A DNA stretch of 64,000 nt from Zarea fungicola (GCA_900169235.1 FWCC01000004.1:62001-126000), one strand, 5' to 3'; counted from the first letter of the stretch, positions 10,921 to 22,830 are shown. Notes: generated by a model not told the origin, from the letters alone. Numbers and translations are program-made.

Positions 10921-13900
10921 ATGTTGGAAGGGCTTGTTGCTGGGTTGCTGAACCGCTTCCTGGGCATGTATGTCAAGAATTTTGACCCTACACAGCTCAA
11001 GGTTGGTATTTGGTCCGGTGATGTGAAACTGCGCAACCTCGAGTTGCGCCGTGAGGCACTCGATCAACTTAAGCTACCCATCAACGTCATCAACGGCAAC
11101 TTGGGCGAGCTGACTCTTGTCATTCCCTGGTCCAATATCCGTGGTGCTCCCGTCAAGGTCTTCATAGAAGATGTATACCTGCTCGCCAGCCCCAAGGAGG
11201 AGGCCGAGCACGACGAGGACGAGGAAGAAAGCCGCCGCCAGCGCGTCAAGATGGAGAAGCTCGACAGCGCCGAGTTGCTCAAGGAGCGAAACCGTGAGGG
11301 CATGAGCGCCGAAGAGCAACAAAAGAACCAGAGTTTTACGCAGAGTCTCGTTACAAAAATCGTCGACAACCTCCAAGTCACCGTGAAGAACATCCACATC
11401 CGATACGAAGATTCCATCTCGGCCCCCGGCCACCCTTTCGCCCTCGGACTGACTCTCGAAGAATTCAGCGCAATCAGCACCGATGGACAATGGAAGCCGA
11501 CCTTTATTCAAGATTCCTCCGATGTCACCCATAAGCTCGCTACCCTTGGTGCTCTCGCCGTTTATTGGAACACCGATACAACCTTGTTTGCCGATCAAGA
11601 TCTCGAAAACACCCCCCAGGGTGAGGTTTTGGCAAAGTTTCGGAAAATGGTTGGCAAAACAGAAGCCGTCTATGGCAACCATCAATACATTCTGCGCCCA
11701 GTCAATGGACAGGCAAAGCTGGAGCTCGACAAGAGTGGCGACGCGCAGGTGCCAAAACTCAAAGCAAGCCTTTTGTTCGAAGAGATTGGTTTAGTCCTCG
11801 ATGACGATCAATACCGCGATGCATTAATGATGGTTGATTTGTTTCACTACTTTATTCGCCACCAAGAGTACAAGTCGTTGCAGCCGAAAGGTGTTACTCC
11901 TAAAGAAGATCCCCGAGCATGGTTCCAATTCGCCGGAAATGCTGTTCTGGGCAAGATTCACGAGCGCAACCGCAAATGGTCGTGGGGCTTTTTCAAAGAA
12001 CGGCGCGATGATCGAATATGCTACATTGAACTGTTCAAGAAAAAGAAGCAGCAGCAGCAGCTCACTCCCGAAGAGAATCAAGACTTGTCCAGGCTAGAAT
12101 GGAAGCTTGACTATGAGGATTTACGCTTCTGGCGCTCACTAGCGAGAAATCAACTCAAGAAAGAAAATGCAGCAGCGCTTAAGAAGCCTCAAGAACAGCA
12201 ACAGACTGGTTGGCTCGGGTGGATGTGGGGTTCGAAACCACAAGGCCAGATAGAAGAAAATGAAGAAAACACCCAAATGACAGAGGAGCAGCGAAAAGAG
12301 CTTTACAGTATGATTGATTGGGACGAAAAGACGGCAATTGCGGAATCTGTCGATTTGCCTCGAGAAGCAGTCAAACTCTGTCTGGAAGCGTCACTTAGTA
12401 CTGGCAGCTTCACGCTGAAGAAGAATGCGAATAACGGACCTACGGACCTTCTGAGCCTGCACTTTGACGTTTTCAAGGCAAAGGCCTTGCAGAGAACTGA
12501 CTCTACCTTGCTTAACGTCAGCCTCGGCGGCCTGCGTGTCAATGATGGTACAACACCTGACAGCCTATATCCAGAGATCGTCCGCGTCAAAGATGCCCCA
12601 TCAACCAAGCGAAGAAAACGACTATCGTTACTGGAACTCGAAAAGTCTGAAGACGAACCGTTTTTCTCGTTTGAGGTTGAGAAGAATCCTCTCGAAAGAG
12701 AGGGCGATATTGCTGTCGTTGGTAAACTGAAGCCTCTCGAAATTGTCTGGAACCCCAACTTTGTTGTCGGCATTGTTGACTTCTTTAGACCCCCAGAGCG
12801 ACACCTGGAATCCATTACAGCCTTGATGGAATCCGCAGGCGCCACTGTTGAAGGACTTCGGGAGCAAACAAGAGCTGGTCTCGAGTTTGCCCTCGAAGAG
12901 CACAAGACGGTCAACGCTGAGCTCGACCTGCAGGCGCCTCTTATTATCGTGCCTGTCAGCATAACTACACACGACTCGACTTGCTTGATTGTTGATGCTG
13001 GCCATATCCATGTCAACAGCGAACTTGTCGATCAAAGCACCCTGAAGGAAATACAAGCCAAACAACGGCAGGCCTACAACGACGAAGATTTCAAGCGTCT
13101 GGAGTCGGCCATGTACGACAGGTTCCTTGTTAAACTCACATCAACCCAAGTTCTCATTGGTCCGTCTATTGAGGAAACAAAACAGCAACTAACCAAAGGG
13201 GGATCTCAACTTCATGTCGTCGAGCAAATCAATGTCGACTTTGTTGTGGCCACATCCATCATGCCAAAAGCGCCGAATTTGACAAAACTGAAGGTGTCTG
13301 GTCACCTTCCGCTTCTACATGCCATGGTTTCTGACTCCAAGTACAAAAGTCTAATGCGCATCATTGATGTTGCTATCCCAAAATTCAATGATGACACGCC
13401 TCAGCCCCAGCAGCCACGACCGAAACGCCGCCCACGAGCGGTCAGCTCCTTGTCAACTAAATCCCGTCGCAAATCGTTGCGTGAGCGACGTCTCTCAACT
13501 GCCCATGACGTACTGCTACCACATACCGCGGTTATACTTGACGATATTGATGATGATGACGAAGACAATTTTCAGGATGCATCCGATGGTACAGCAAACC
13601 AACACCTTAAAATCCAACAACGCATTTTTCAATTCGACTTCAAAGTCGACACACTGAAAGGCTCTCTTTTCCGAAGTGATCCAGATAAGAGGAAGCAAGA
13701 TACTCTGCTTGTGGAACTCGTGGCTGAACGATTTGACCTGGCATTCTACACCAGGCAATATGATATGGCTGCCGAAGTATCTCTTGGGTCCGTAACTGTT
13801 GATGATTTTGTCGATAACCCTTCTGAAGAGTTTAAGTCGATCGTATCGTCAGGGGACAGCGAGGATCTTCAGGCTGGCCGCAGCTTGGTTCATGTCAAGT

Positions 13901-16900
13901 TCGTACGTGTGAAGAAAGAGTCGCCCGAATTCATGCCTGTATATGAAGGAATCGAGACGAACATCACAACCACGGTTTCCACCATCAACCTGATCGTTAC
14001 AAGAAAAACCCTTCTCACACTACTTGACTTCATTTTAATTACATTTACAAACCCTGATGCAGCACCCGCAACTCAGCAAATCGCCGGCTCCGAGTCTGAG
14101 GATGGCTCCTCTGACGGGGAAGATCAGATGACAGAAGCCAATAAGAATGCTGCCGCCGGATCCATTCGTGTCAAAGTGGACCTCAAGAGTATTCGCCTCA
14201 TTCTGAATAATGACGGAATTCGACTTGCGACGCTCTCTTTTAACAAGGCAGATGTTGGAATTTTCCTGCGTGGCAAGACGATGCGTATATCTGCCAAACT
14301 CGGAGATTTGCAGCTCCTAGATGACGTTAACCAAGGCGTTTCTGAGCACTCCAATCTTCGTAAGCTTGTGACTATTCAAGGTGATGATTTGGCCGACTTT
14401 AGATATGAGACCTTTGATCCAGCGAACGTCAAGGCTTATCCAGGCTACGACAGCTCCATTTTCCTGAGGGCCGGGTCGGTCAAGATAAATTTCCTGGAAG
14501 AGCCTTTCAGGAAAATCATCGACTTCTTGGTCAAATTCGGCAAAATGCAGGCACTCTATAATGCTGCACGACAAGCCGCGATGAACCAAGCAAATCAGAT
14601 TCAACAGAGTCCCAGCAAGATTCACTTCGATGTCGTCGTCAACACACCGATTGTTGTTTTCCCGAGAGTAGTTGTTCCGGGTGAAGCAAAGAGGGATGTA
14701 ATCACGGCATACCTTGGCGAAATCTACGCCCAGAACAAATTTACACCGCTGGATGACAGCATAGGCTCGGAGATTGCCATGAAAATCTCTGCGGGTATCA
14801 GAAACATCAAACTCACCTCCGAATTTAACTACTCTGATGAAAGGTTCGAAGAGCTTGAAATGATCGACCACGTTGATCTCGGCTTCAATATCACGCATGC
14901 TGAGCACAAGCCGGGGATCAAGCGTCCAGACACAGAAATTGAAGGCTCAATTTCTGATGTCAACCTTCGTTTAACTCAGTACCAGCTACGGTTTCTGATG
15001 GAGATTTCACGTTCCGTACCAGCCGCATTTTCGGGAGAAGGCAATGACGCGGAAGAGGAAGCGGCGAGAATGGTAGATGAGGACACACTTGAGCGCGCTA
15101 GAAACGCACCGCTAGTGGACACTGACAACTCTGACAAGCCACTCGTCGACTTGTCACCTGAATTGTCGTCTATCGAAAATGCATGGACAACACTGGATCT
15201 GGTTTTCAATGTCAACACTGTTGGGCTGGAGCTTATTCTGGCAGAAGACGACGAGCCAGTGGGTGACTGGTCTGTATCCAGTCTCTCACGCTTTTCTCTC
15301 GATGAAACTCGAGTCAAAACGCGCATGCTTTCTGACGGATCCCTGGAAGCAGAGCTTTTAATACGATCGTTCACCATATTCGACACACGCCCGCGCGATT
15401 CAAACAAGTTCCGCCGAATTATGACGTCTAGCAATAAAGAAACGCAGCAACTTATGGCCAGTGTTACAATGTCTGGAGGCAGAGAACGAAATCTCATAGC
15501 AATGGCAACCATTGACAGCCCTAGAGTCATTTTTGCTTTGGACTATCTCTTTGCGATCCAGAAGTTTGCTGCCGAAGGCCTGATGGTTGATGATTCGAGT
15601 CCCATGGACGACGAAAGCGTTGGAGAGACTATTGGTGGCTCGGATAAGGATTCCACACAAGTTACTACCACGGGCTCTGAGTCTCGAGTGTCTCGATCGG
15701 TTGCCTCTACACATGGCGCTCTACCGGAGCAAGGCAGTGGCGCACCGGAAACCAACAAACCAACCATAAACATGGCCTTCCGCGTCAACCTTGTGGATGC
15801 ACAGGTTATTCTCATTGCGAACCCGGTAACATCGAGCTCTGAAGCTATTGTTCTCAGCATCAGGCAGGTTCTTTTGTCAAAACAACATGCTCTCACTTTT
15901 CAAGTTTCCCAAATTGGCATGTTTCTGTGTCGCATGGATAAGTTTGAGACGTCTAGACTGCGTATCATCGATGACTTTTCAATTCAACTGAACATGGATA
16001 GCTCCATAGCGGACTTGACTAACATTCACCTGGAGATTGAACCACTGATATTGCGACTTTCATTGCGAGACATCCTGCTTGCCCTGCAAATTATCGGCAA
16101 AGCAGGAGAACTGTCTGGCACATCACCAAAAGAGTCTGAAGAGACTGCGGCAGAGCAGAAAGCTCGCAAACTTCGCAAGGCAGGCCTAAGTCAAAGAGCG
16201 TCTAGTGGTCGCACATCAACCATGGGCAAGACTCAGGTAACCAAAACTACAGCTGCGAAGTCTATTAGAGCAATTTCCACGGCAGGGGTCATGACGGCAC
16301 CTCGACGAGAGGAGTTGTCTGTGACCGTCGAGGGGGTCCGTATTGTTCTGATTGGCGATTTACATGAACTGCCCATTCTTGATATCGGAATCAAAGACTT
16401 TACAGCCATCGCAGAGAACTGGTCCTCAAACCTGAAGGCCGAGGTTGCCATTGATTTGTACTCCAATGTTTATAATTTTGCCAAGTCTAATTGGGAGCCA
16501 TTGATTGAGCCCTGGCAGGTGGGTCTTGGTGTTGCCCGCAACCCTACGTCTGGCCTCCTCTCAGTTGATGTTACTTCCAAGAAGACTTTTGACATAACGG
16601 TTACTACTGCGACAATTGCGCTTGCGTCAAAATCATTCGATTTTCTAACAACTGAGCAAGATGTGCTTGGCAAACCCAGGGGAACTGAGGCTCCGTATAA
16701 GGTGCGGAACTACACTGGCTTTGATGTCTCGCTAGAGTCCAAAAGTCCAATTAGCGAGGAGCCACTGACCCTGCGCCTGGAAGATGGAAAAGAGGGTCCC
16801 TGGAGCTTTGAGCATTGGGAGAAAATGCGTGAAAATCTTCTGACCGAAGCAAACCAAAACAGTGTTCTTGTTGAGCTTGAAGGCAGTGGCTTTGATCCTG

Positions 16901-19900
16901 TTAAGAATGTGCTATTGAACAGAGAGGGAGAGTTCCTGTACGGGCTTCGACCAAAGGCCAATGGAGTTCTTCATAGGCTCTGCGTAGAGGTCACCCTTGG
17001 CGACGACAATGTCAAGTATGTCACTCTGCGCTCACCTTTGGTCGTGGAGAATGCTACACAGATCCCAGTCGAGCTCGGCGTTTATGATGCGCAAGAAGGT
17101 CATCTTCTGAAGATTGAGAAGATTGCGCCCGGCGAATCTCGACCTGTCCCTGTTGGCGCTGTATATGAAAAGGTGGCACTGGTTCGACCGGATGGCGGAT
17201 TCGGGTATCAATGGAGCACAGACAAACTCTGGTGGCGAGATTTACTAACCCGACCAACAAAGCAGCTTGTCTGCAAAGGTGATAACGGCGATCCTTTCTA
17301 TTTCCAAGCTCATGCTGAATTCAGCAAATCGAACCCCATGACGCAAACATATCCCTGCATGAAGATCAAACTCTCTGCTCCTGTCACGGTTGAGAATTTA
17401 CTACCATACGACTTCAAGTACAGAATTTACGACAAAAATACGAAGAAGGACTGGTCCAATTTCTTGCGCAAGGGCGGCGTTAGTCCTGTGCACGTTGTTG
17501 AGCTTTCGCATCTTTTGCTTCTCAGCGTTGATATGCAGGATACAGTCTTCAAAGCAAGCGATTTCTCTATTGTCAATCCTGGTAGCAGTGACGACTTCCG
17601 CAAAGAGCATAAGCTCGTTGTCAAAGATGACCAAGGATTGCCACTCAACCTCAGTTTACATTACTTCAAGATTCCAAATAGTGGAGGGGCTTTCAAGGTC
17701 ACAGTCTATAGCCCATATGTTGTCTTGAACAAAACGGGATTGGATTTAAATATCAAAGCGAAGAGCTTCCTCCAAAATGCCCGCCCAGCGGCTGGGCTAT
17801 CAGCACTCGTCAGTGCCTATGACGACGAAAACCCTAAAGCATTACCATTCATGTTCTCCTATGGTAGCAACGAAGATAACCGCAATCGTGCGCTGCTCAA
17901 GTTTGGAGACTCGGAATGGAGCAAGCCTCAAAGCTTTGACGCGATTGGCAGCAACTCGGAAGTCATTCTCAATTCCGCAACCAAAAACAAGGAAATTCAC
18001 ATTGGTATTACTGTCAACTCAGGTGAAGGCAAATACAAGATGTCGAGGGTCGTTACTCTATCGCCTCGCTTCGTCTTGGAAAATAAGCTTGACGAGGAAA
18101 TTTACGTTAGAGAGTCCAGCTCCCCGGGTTTCTTGACGCTTCCACAGAGATCACTTCGACCGCTGCATTTTATGCAGAAAGGCTCTGTCAAGCAGTTGAG
18201 CCTCTGCTATGCAGGCGTGGACAGTCACTGGACTGCGCCCTTCAACATTGCAGATATTGGTACGACACATATCAAGATTGCCAAGCCTGGGCAGCGCCAG
18301 CGACTTGTTCGCGCCGAGATCCTCATGGAGGATGCCACGGTGTTTATTCAGCTCAGCATTGAAACGAAGAACTGGCCGTTTTCCATGCGCAACGAAAGCG
18401 ACACTGAGTTTACATTTTATCAAGCGAACCCCACAGTCGAGGAAGACGACGACGAGGACCGAAGCGGCTGGAAACCAATTCGCTACAGACTTCCACCAAG
18501 GAGTATCATGCCGTATGCCTGGGATTTTCCTGCTGCCAAGTTCCGAGAGCTTGTCATTGCAAGTGGCGGTAAGGAACGACACGTCAAGCTGGCTGAAATT
18601 GGCAATCAGATTCCCATGAAATTTCTCGGATCCAATGGCAGCCAGAAAATCATCGACATCAACGTTGCAGCTGACGGGCCGACGCAAACACTCATTCTCA
18701 GCAATTTTCGAACCAGTCAAAGTGTTTACAAGCCGAAGTCATTGTCGCGGACAAATACCGGCACAGACGCGTTCGAAGTAAAGGATCAAGATACTGGAGA
18801 GACCTTCCATGCCCAGCTCAAGCTGTCTGGTATTGGCCTGTCACTTATCAACTCCCACCTCAAAGAACTGGCCTACATTAGTTTGAAGGATGTACGACTC
18901 CGATACAGTGATTCGCCAGTGATTCAAACTGTTTCTTTGGAAGTAAAGTGGATGCAGATCGACAATCAGCTCTACGGTGGCATCTTCCCCATGGTTCTGT
19001 ACCCCAGTGTGGTGCCGAAGAAAGAAAATGAAGTTGACGCGCACCCTTCGCTGCACGCCATGATCAGCAGAGTCAAAGACGACTCCTACGGTGTCACATA
19101 TATCAAGTATGCATCTATTCTTTTGCAGCAGATGACTGTTGAACTGGACGAAGACTTCATATTTGCTCTGCTTGACTTTTCGAATGTCAAGGGCGCAAGC
19201 TGGACTATGGTTGACGAAGAGGGCAAGCTTTGTGATGAGAGCCTGGATATTCCCGAGCCCCGACAGATTCAAACTGGCCAGGACATCTACTTTGAGGTTC
19301 TCAATATTCAACCGATGCAACTTGATCTCAGCTTCATGCGCACGGAACGTGTTAATGCGGAAGATAAGACTTCAACGCGCAATCCGCTTATGTTTGTGCT
19401 GAACGTGCTGACGATGGCACTCGGCAACGTCAATGACGCACCTATTCGATTTAATGCCCTTCTACTGGACAACGTGCGTGTCACACCGCAGGTGCTGATA
19501 CAGAATATTTCCAATCACTACAGTCAAGAAGTCATGTACCAGATACACAAGATTCTCGGGTCAGCCGATTTCTTGGGGAATCCGGTCGGTCTCTTCAACA
19601 ATATTTCGTCTGGAGTTACGGATATCTTTTACGAACCATACCAGGGATTGATTCTATCTGACAAACCGGAAGAATTCGGACTTGGTATAGCAAAGGGCGC
19701 TGCATCATTTGCAAAGAAGACTGTGTTTGGTTTCAGTGACAGCTTCTCCAAGTTTACGGGCAGTCTGAGCAAGGGCTTGGCGGCGGCCTCTCTTGACAAG
19801 CAATTCCAGGACCGCCGACGCATCACACGTGCGCGAAACCGACCGAAGCACGCACTCTACGGTGTAACGGCCGGTGCCAACAGCTTGTTTACCAGTGTCG

Positions 19901-20499
19901 CGTCCGGTGTCGGTGGCTTGGCCCGCAAGCCGCTGGAGGGTGCCGAGCAAGAAGGCGCGCTGGGCTTCTTCAAGGGCGTTGGCAAGGGCGTGCTCGGCCT
20001 CGCGACGAAGCCGGCTGTGGGTGTGCTGGACATGGCGAGCAACCTGAGTGAGGGTATCCGCAACACGACAACAGTTTTTGACGGGACTGAGCTGGACCGG
20101 GCACGCTTCCCGCGCTTCATATCCAACGACGGCGTGGTGCGGCCCTTTAACGCGCGCGAAGCCATGGGCCAGTACTGGCTAAAGCAAGTGGACAATGGAA
20201 AATACTTTGATGAGCAGTACATTGGTCACCTCGAGCTTCCCCGCGAGGATATGGTAGTTATGGTGACGTATGCGCGCATCCTGCTTATCCGCTCGAAGCG
20301 CCTGACGAGCGAGTGGGACGTACCGCTCAAAGACATCCAGACCATTGCCAAGGAGCGCACGGGCGTCAGTTTGATTTTGCGAGGTGGCGCTAATGGACCA
20401 TTTGTGCCTGTCGGCGGTGGAAGTGAGCGAAACTTCTTGTACAAGATGGTGGGTGTTGCAGTGGAGGAGTTTAATCGCCGGTTTAGAGGAGGCGAGTAA
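10921..20499 (+). CDS. VPS13: Vacuolar protein sorting-associated protein 13 (bridge-type lipid transfer protein)
   Basis: A single uninterrupted frame of 3192 aa with the ATG in an optimal GCCACC context. The N-terminus (MLEGLVAGLLNRFLGMYVKN) is the chorein domain. Long beta-rich stretches that form the hydrophobic groove follow. The VAB/SHR-BD adaptor-binding region begins near residue 1925 (VRNYTGFDVSLESKSPI) and continues to about 2450. An ATG2-C-like amphipathic region lies near residue 2880 (GNPVGLFNNISSGVTDIFYE, then GLGIAKGAASFAKKTVFGFS). A C-terminal PH-like domain starts near 3090. Vps13 moves phospholipids between ER, vacuole, mitochondria, peroxisomes and the prospore membrane at contact sites. 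Full length matches yeast (3144 aa). The absence of introns over 9.6 kb is notable beside intron-bearing neighbours. The N-terminal acidic KEEAEHDEDEEES insert is variable in fungi. Confidence 0.98.
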   Translation: MLEGLVAGLLNRFLGMYVKNFDPTQLKVGIWSGDVKLRNLELRREALDQLKLPINVINGNLGELTLVIPWSNIRGAPVKVFIEDVYLLASPKEEAEHDEDEEESRRQRVKMEKLDSAELLKERNREGMSAEEQQKNQSFTQSLVTKIVDNLQVTVKNIHIRYEDSISAPGHPFALGLTLEEFSAISTDGQWKPTFIQDSSDVTHKLATLGALAVYWNTDTTLFADQDLENTPQGEVLAKFRKMVGKTEAVYGNHQYILRPVNGQAKLELDKSGDAQVPKLKASLLFEEIGLVLDDDQYRDALMMVDLFHYFIRHQEYKSLQPKGVTPKEDPRAWFQFAGNAVLGKIHERNRKWSWGFFKERRDDRICYIELFKKKKQQQQLTPEENQDLSRLEWKLDYEDLRFWRSLARNQLKKENAAALKKPQEQQQTGWLGWMWGSKPQGQIEENEENTQMTEEQRKELYSMIDWDEKTAIAESVDLPREAVKLCLEASLSTGSFTLKKNANNGPTDLLSLHFDVFKAKALQRTDSTLLNVSLGGLRVNDGTTPDSLYPEIVRVKDAPSTKRRKRLSLLELEKSEDEPFFSFEVEKNPLEREGDIAVVGKLKPLEIVWNPNFVVGIVDFFRPPERHLESITALMESAGATVEGLREQTRAGLEFALEEHKTVNAELDLQAPLIIVPVSITTHDSTCLIVDAGHIHVNSELVDQSTLKEIQAKQRQAYNDEDFKRLESAMYDRFLVKLTSTQVLIGPSIEETKQQLTKGGSQLHVVEQINVDFVVATSIMPKAPNLTKLKVSGHLPLLHAMVSDSKYKSLMRIIDVAIPKFNDDTPQPQQPRPKRRPRAVSSLSTKSRRKSLRERRLSTAHDVLLPHTAVILDDIDDDDEDNFQDASDGTANQHLKIQQRIFQFDFKVDTLKGSLFRSDPDKRKQDTLLVELVAERFDLAFYTRQYDMAAEVSLGSVTVDDFVDNPSEEFKSIVSSGDSEDLQAGRSLVHVKFVRVKKESPEFMPVYEGIETNITTTVSTINLIVTRKTLLTLLDFILITFTNPDAAPATQQIAGSESEDGSSDGEDQMTEANKNAAAGSIRVKVDLKSIRLILNNDGIRLATLSFNKADVGIFLRGKTMRISAKLGDLQLLDDVNQGVSEHSNLRKLVTIQGDDLADFRYETFDPANVKAYPGYDSSIFLRAGSVKINFLEEPFRKIIDFLVKFGKMQALYNAARQAAMNQANQIQQSPSKIHFDVVVNTPIVVFPRVVVPGEAKRDVITAYLGEIYAQNKFTPLDDSIGSEIAMKISAGIRNIKLTSEFNYSDERFEELEMIDHVDLGFNITHAEHKPGIKRPDTEIEGSISDVNLRLTQYQLRFLMEISRSVPAAFSGEGNDAEEEAARMVDEDTLERARNAPLVDTDNSDKPLVDLSPELSSIENAWTTLDLVFNVNTVGLELILAEDDEPVGDWSVSSLSRFSLDETRVKTRMLSDGSLEAELLIRSFTIFDTRPRDSNKFRRIMTSSNKETQQLMASVTMSGGRERNLIAMATIDSPRVIFALDYLFAIQKFAAEGLMVDDSSPMDDESVGETIGGSDKDSTQVTTTGSESRVSRSVASTHGALPEQGSGAPETNKPTINMAFRVNLVDAQVILIANPVTSSSEAIVLSIRQVLLSKQHALTFQVSQIGMFLCRMDKFETSRLRIIDDFSIQLNMDSSIADLTNIHLEIEPLILRLSLRDILLALQIIGKAGELSGTSPKESEETAAEQKARKLRKAGLSQRASSGRTSTMGKTQVTKTTAAKSIRAISTAGVMTAPRREELSVTVEGVRIVLIGDLHELPILDIGIKDFTAIAENWSSNLKAEVAIDLYSNVYNFAKSNWEPLIEPWQVGLGVARNPTSGLLSVDVTSKKTFDITVTTATIALASKSFDFLTTEQDVLGKPRGTEAPYKVRNYTGFDVSLESKSPISEEPLTLRLEDGKEGPWSFEHWEKMRENLLTEANQNSVLVELEGSGFDPVKNVLLNREGEFLYGLRPKANGVLHRLCVEVTLGDDNVKYVTLRSPLVVENATQIPVELGVYDAQEGHLLKIEKIAPGESRPVPVGAVYEKVALVRPDGGFGYQWSTDKLWWRDLLTRPTKQLVCKGDNGDPFYFQAHAEFSKSNPMTQTYPCMKIKLSAPVTVENLLPYDFKYRIYDKNTKKDWSNFLRKGGVSPVHVVELSHLLLLSVDMQDTVFKASDFSIVNPGSSDDFRKEHKLVVKDDQGLPLNLSLHYFKIPNSGGAFKVTVYSPYVVLNKTGLDLNIKAKSFLQNARPAAGLSALVSAYDDENPKALPFMFSYGSNEDNRNRALLKFGDSEWSKPQSFDAIGSNSEVILNSATKNKEIHIGITVNSGEGKYKMSRVVTLSPRFVLENKLDEEIYVRESSSPGFLTLPQRSLRPLHFMQKGSVKQLSLCYAGVDSHWTAPFNIADIGTTHIKIAKPGQRQRLVRAEILMEDATVFIQLSIETKNWPFSMRNESDTEFTFYQANPTVEEDDDEDRSGWKPIRYRLPPRSIMPYAWDFPAAKFRELVIASGGKERHVKLAEIGNQIPMKFLGSNGSQKIIDINVAADGPTQTLILSNFRTSQSVYKPKSLSRTNTGTDAFEVKDQDTGETFHAQLKLSGIGLSLINSHLKELAYISLKDVRLRYSDSPVIQTVSLEVKWMQIDNQLYGGIFPMVLYPSVVPKKENEVDAHPSLHAMISRVKDDSYGVTYIKYASILLQQMTVELDEDFIFALLDFSNVKGASWTMVDEEGKLCDESLDIPEPRQIQTGQDIYFEVLNIQPMQLDLSFMRTERVNAEDKTSTRNPLMFVLNVLTMALGNVNDAPIRFNALLLDNVRVTPQVLIQNISNHYSQEVMYQIHKILGSADFLGNPVGLFNNISSGVTDIFYEPYQGLILSDKPEEFGLGIAKGAASFAKKTVFGFSDSFSKFTGSLSKGLAAASLDKQFQDRRRITRARNRPKHALYGVTAGANSLFTSVASGVGGLARKPLEGAEQEGALGFFKGVGKGVLGLATKPAVGVLDMASNLSEGIRNTTTVFDGTELDRARFPRFISNDGVVRPFNAREAMGQYWLKQVDNGKYFDEQYIGHLELPREDMVVMVTYARILLIRSKRLTSEWDVPLKDIQTIAKERTGVSLILRGGANGPFVPVGGGSERNFLYKMVGVAVEEFNRRFRGGE

Positions 20500-21784
20500 G
20501 ATGACTTCCGGGGTGGCATGGAGTGTGTGGTTTGTTGCACAATGTCAAGAAGGCTTGCACTAAGGGGAGACAGTAAATCGGGGTCCTTTAAAAAAGAAGA
20601 CATACAGGCAGAACAAGGAAAATTGCATTGGTTTTTTGACTGGAGTTTGTATGATTATATGCCCGTTTCTTCATTTCTTTGTTTTGGCTTTTGTTGGTAA
20701 TAGGTTACGTCTTGAGTTTTATTTTGCATGGGAAAAAGAAAAAGTGCTAGTGATGACTTTTATTACATAAAATGGCATATTACTGTTTGGAAATTCTTCA
20801 TGTCCATAATTTTCTGGTCAGATCTGGCATGTAAAAAAATCATGTCGGCGTCGGCCGTCTGGTGGAAAGTGGATCGGGAATCGCGGGAGTGACATACATA
20901 ACATAACCAATGACACTACTGGTTACACATAACAGCTCCAAAACAGGAAAAAGGCAACTGCCGAGAAGAAAGGAAAATTACACTATTTCCCCAGAAAATA
21001 CAGAATACCCGCACATCGGTTTTAAGGGCAAATTAGAACACGGAGAAAACGGGTTGTGTGGCCGTGCACTTGCGTGGTCCTGCGGGGGAGGGGGAGAGGA
21101 GAAAAGAAAAACCGTTGGGTCCGGAGGCGGCCGATGACCTTTGTTTTTTTTGGTGGTAGTCTCGATGGATGGGATGCAGGAATGTGGGCATGTATAAAAG
21201 TACGGGGTAGATTATGGGGTAATTGTAGAAAAAGAATGGTTCCTTGTTAAAAGGCCTACTAGGATGATGCTTGCCCATGACGGCGGATGAAATGAGAAGG
21301 ACCTCTCATGTGAAGCTTTGGTGATAGCATCCGCTCCATGGTGGCGTATAGCTTGCAGTTCGGTGGCGGGCAGTCACGGTACAGCACAGCAAAACTGATA
21401 ACTAGTGGTTTGTGCGAGATTGAGCTGAATCTGGAAAATAATGCCGCTGGTCCCTGTTCTCGTTAAGACTAAATATGCGTGTGGCGTACGTGATGGTGTG
21501 CTGCCTTGCTGTGAGAAGCAAGCCGGTTGGTTGAGATGGCAGTCTGGATATTTATTGAACGACGACCCCTCCAGGAGCCGAGTCCGGCAACGCAGTTTGG
21601 CAGGTCAAATTGTCCATAATAATTGGAGTAACGAATGGATGTTATCCATCCCACCCAGTAACTAGTTATAACTAGTATGCGACTGAGATTGCACTTTCCC
21701 TGTCGTTGCACTTATTACTGGTGGAGCGATCTTCTAAAAGTGGTCACCAACAAGTAAATCAGTCTAAGAAACCAAAAAAAAAAC

Positions 21785-21809
21785 ACATACACACACACAC
21801 ACACACACA
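21785..21809. repeat. (AC)n microsatellite
   Basis: An alternating AC run of about 12 units, preceded by an A-rich tract. It lies in non-coding DNA and is a likely length-polymorphic site. Confidence 0.9.
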
Positions 21810-22537
21810 TAATCGCATATCAAGTCCTAGCGTGCGCGGCTTTGGTCGGGCTTGCCCCTCGTTTGTCTGGGCTTGTCTGGCACTCTTTTGGCGGTGGTGG
21901 TTGTGGTGGCTGAATGCTTGATTTATCGGAGCCCGCCGACGCAATAAAAAGAAGGCTTTGGGGCTGGACAAGGGGTTAAGCGAAACGTTTGGAGGAGGTG
22001 GTTTGCCAAGTTGAGAGCCAAGTAAATAATAATATCAAGGGGCGCATATTGCCGTCCAGGCAAAATCAACATGTCAAGCTTGATTCGATACCAGTCTTCT
22101 GGAACAATTAGTTAGCCATGAAGGGATTCGTGAGACTCAGTTAGCGCAAGACAATGTCTCTACTGAACGGGCGGCAAGGCTTACCTTGGCCACTGACACT
22201 GATCTGGTGGCTGCATCGCTACTGCGCTCCTTCTGGGTAATAGGCTGTGGCCACGCTTCACTTCCGCAGGATGCATGCATGCCATTCGCCCCTCCTTTCG
22301 CCCCCGCACAAATAAAGTCCGGGGTGCAAGGAAACATTTTTTTTTTGATGGCACGAGACCAGACACGAGAGCGTGTGGAGGCAGCATGCCGCCCTGCCCC
22401 AGCAGCAGATGTATGGCTACCATGCCATACTATTCCGTGTTGAAGCCCGGAAATGATAGAGGACTTGCCGGTCGAATAGCCATTTCCAAACTGTCCGTTT
22501 CTCTGGGCATCCCGCAAAACTCCGCTGAACCAAAGCT

Positions 22538-22562
22538 CTCAATTTTCTCAATTTTCTCAATT
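22538..22562. repeat. 9-bp tandem repeat, about 2.8 units
   Basis: Unit CTCAATTTT repeated in direct tandem in the intergenic region. No function is evident. Confidence 0.8.
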
Positions 22563-22830
22563 GCTGAGCGCCTCATTGACCACCAGCTGCCTCATTACTC
22601 GGTAACTACTGGTAGCTTTTTGAACGAGCTTGGCCCTATCTTTGCTTCTCGTTTAGGGCACAAGCCCGGCGCCGTAGCGGGGCCGAAGCAACAAAGTTCC
22701 AGTAGGTTACCAATTTGGGGTCAAGTGCTGATCGACTTAACAGGGCGTGCGGGTGGCGACAGGGGTGGGAAGCCAGTTCTGCTGCATGTTCTTGGAGCCG
22801 CGCCGAGAATACAGCTATCCACTTGGTGGC

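Noticed and set aside
14317..14907. Long minus-strand frames inside VPS13 (also 11074-11685, 12303-13016, 18151-18720)
   Set aside because: They are antisense shadows of a conserved gene with strong coding evidence on the plus strand.
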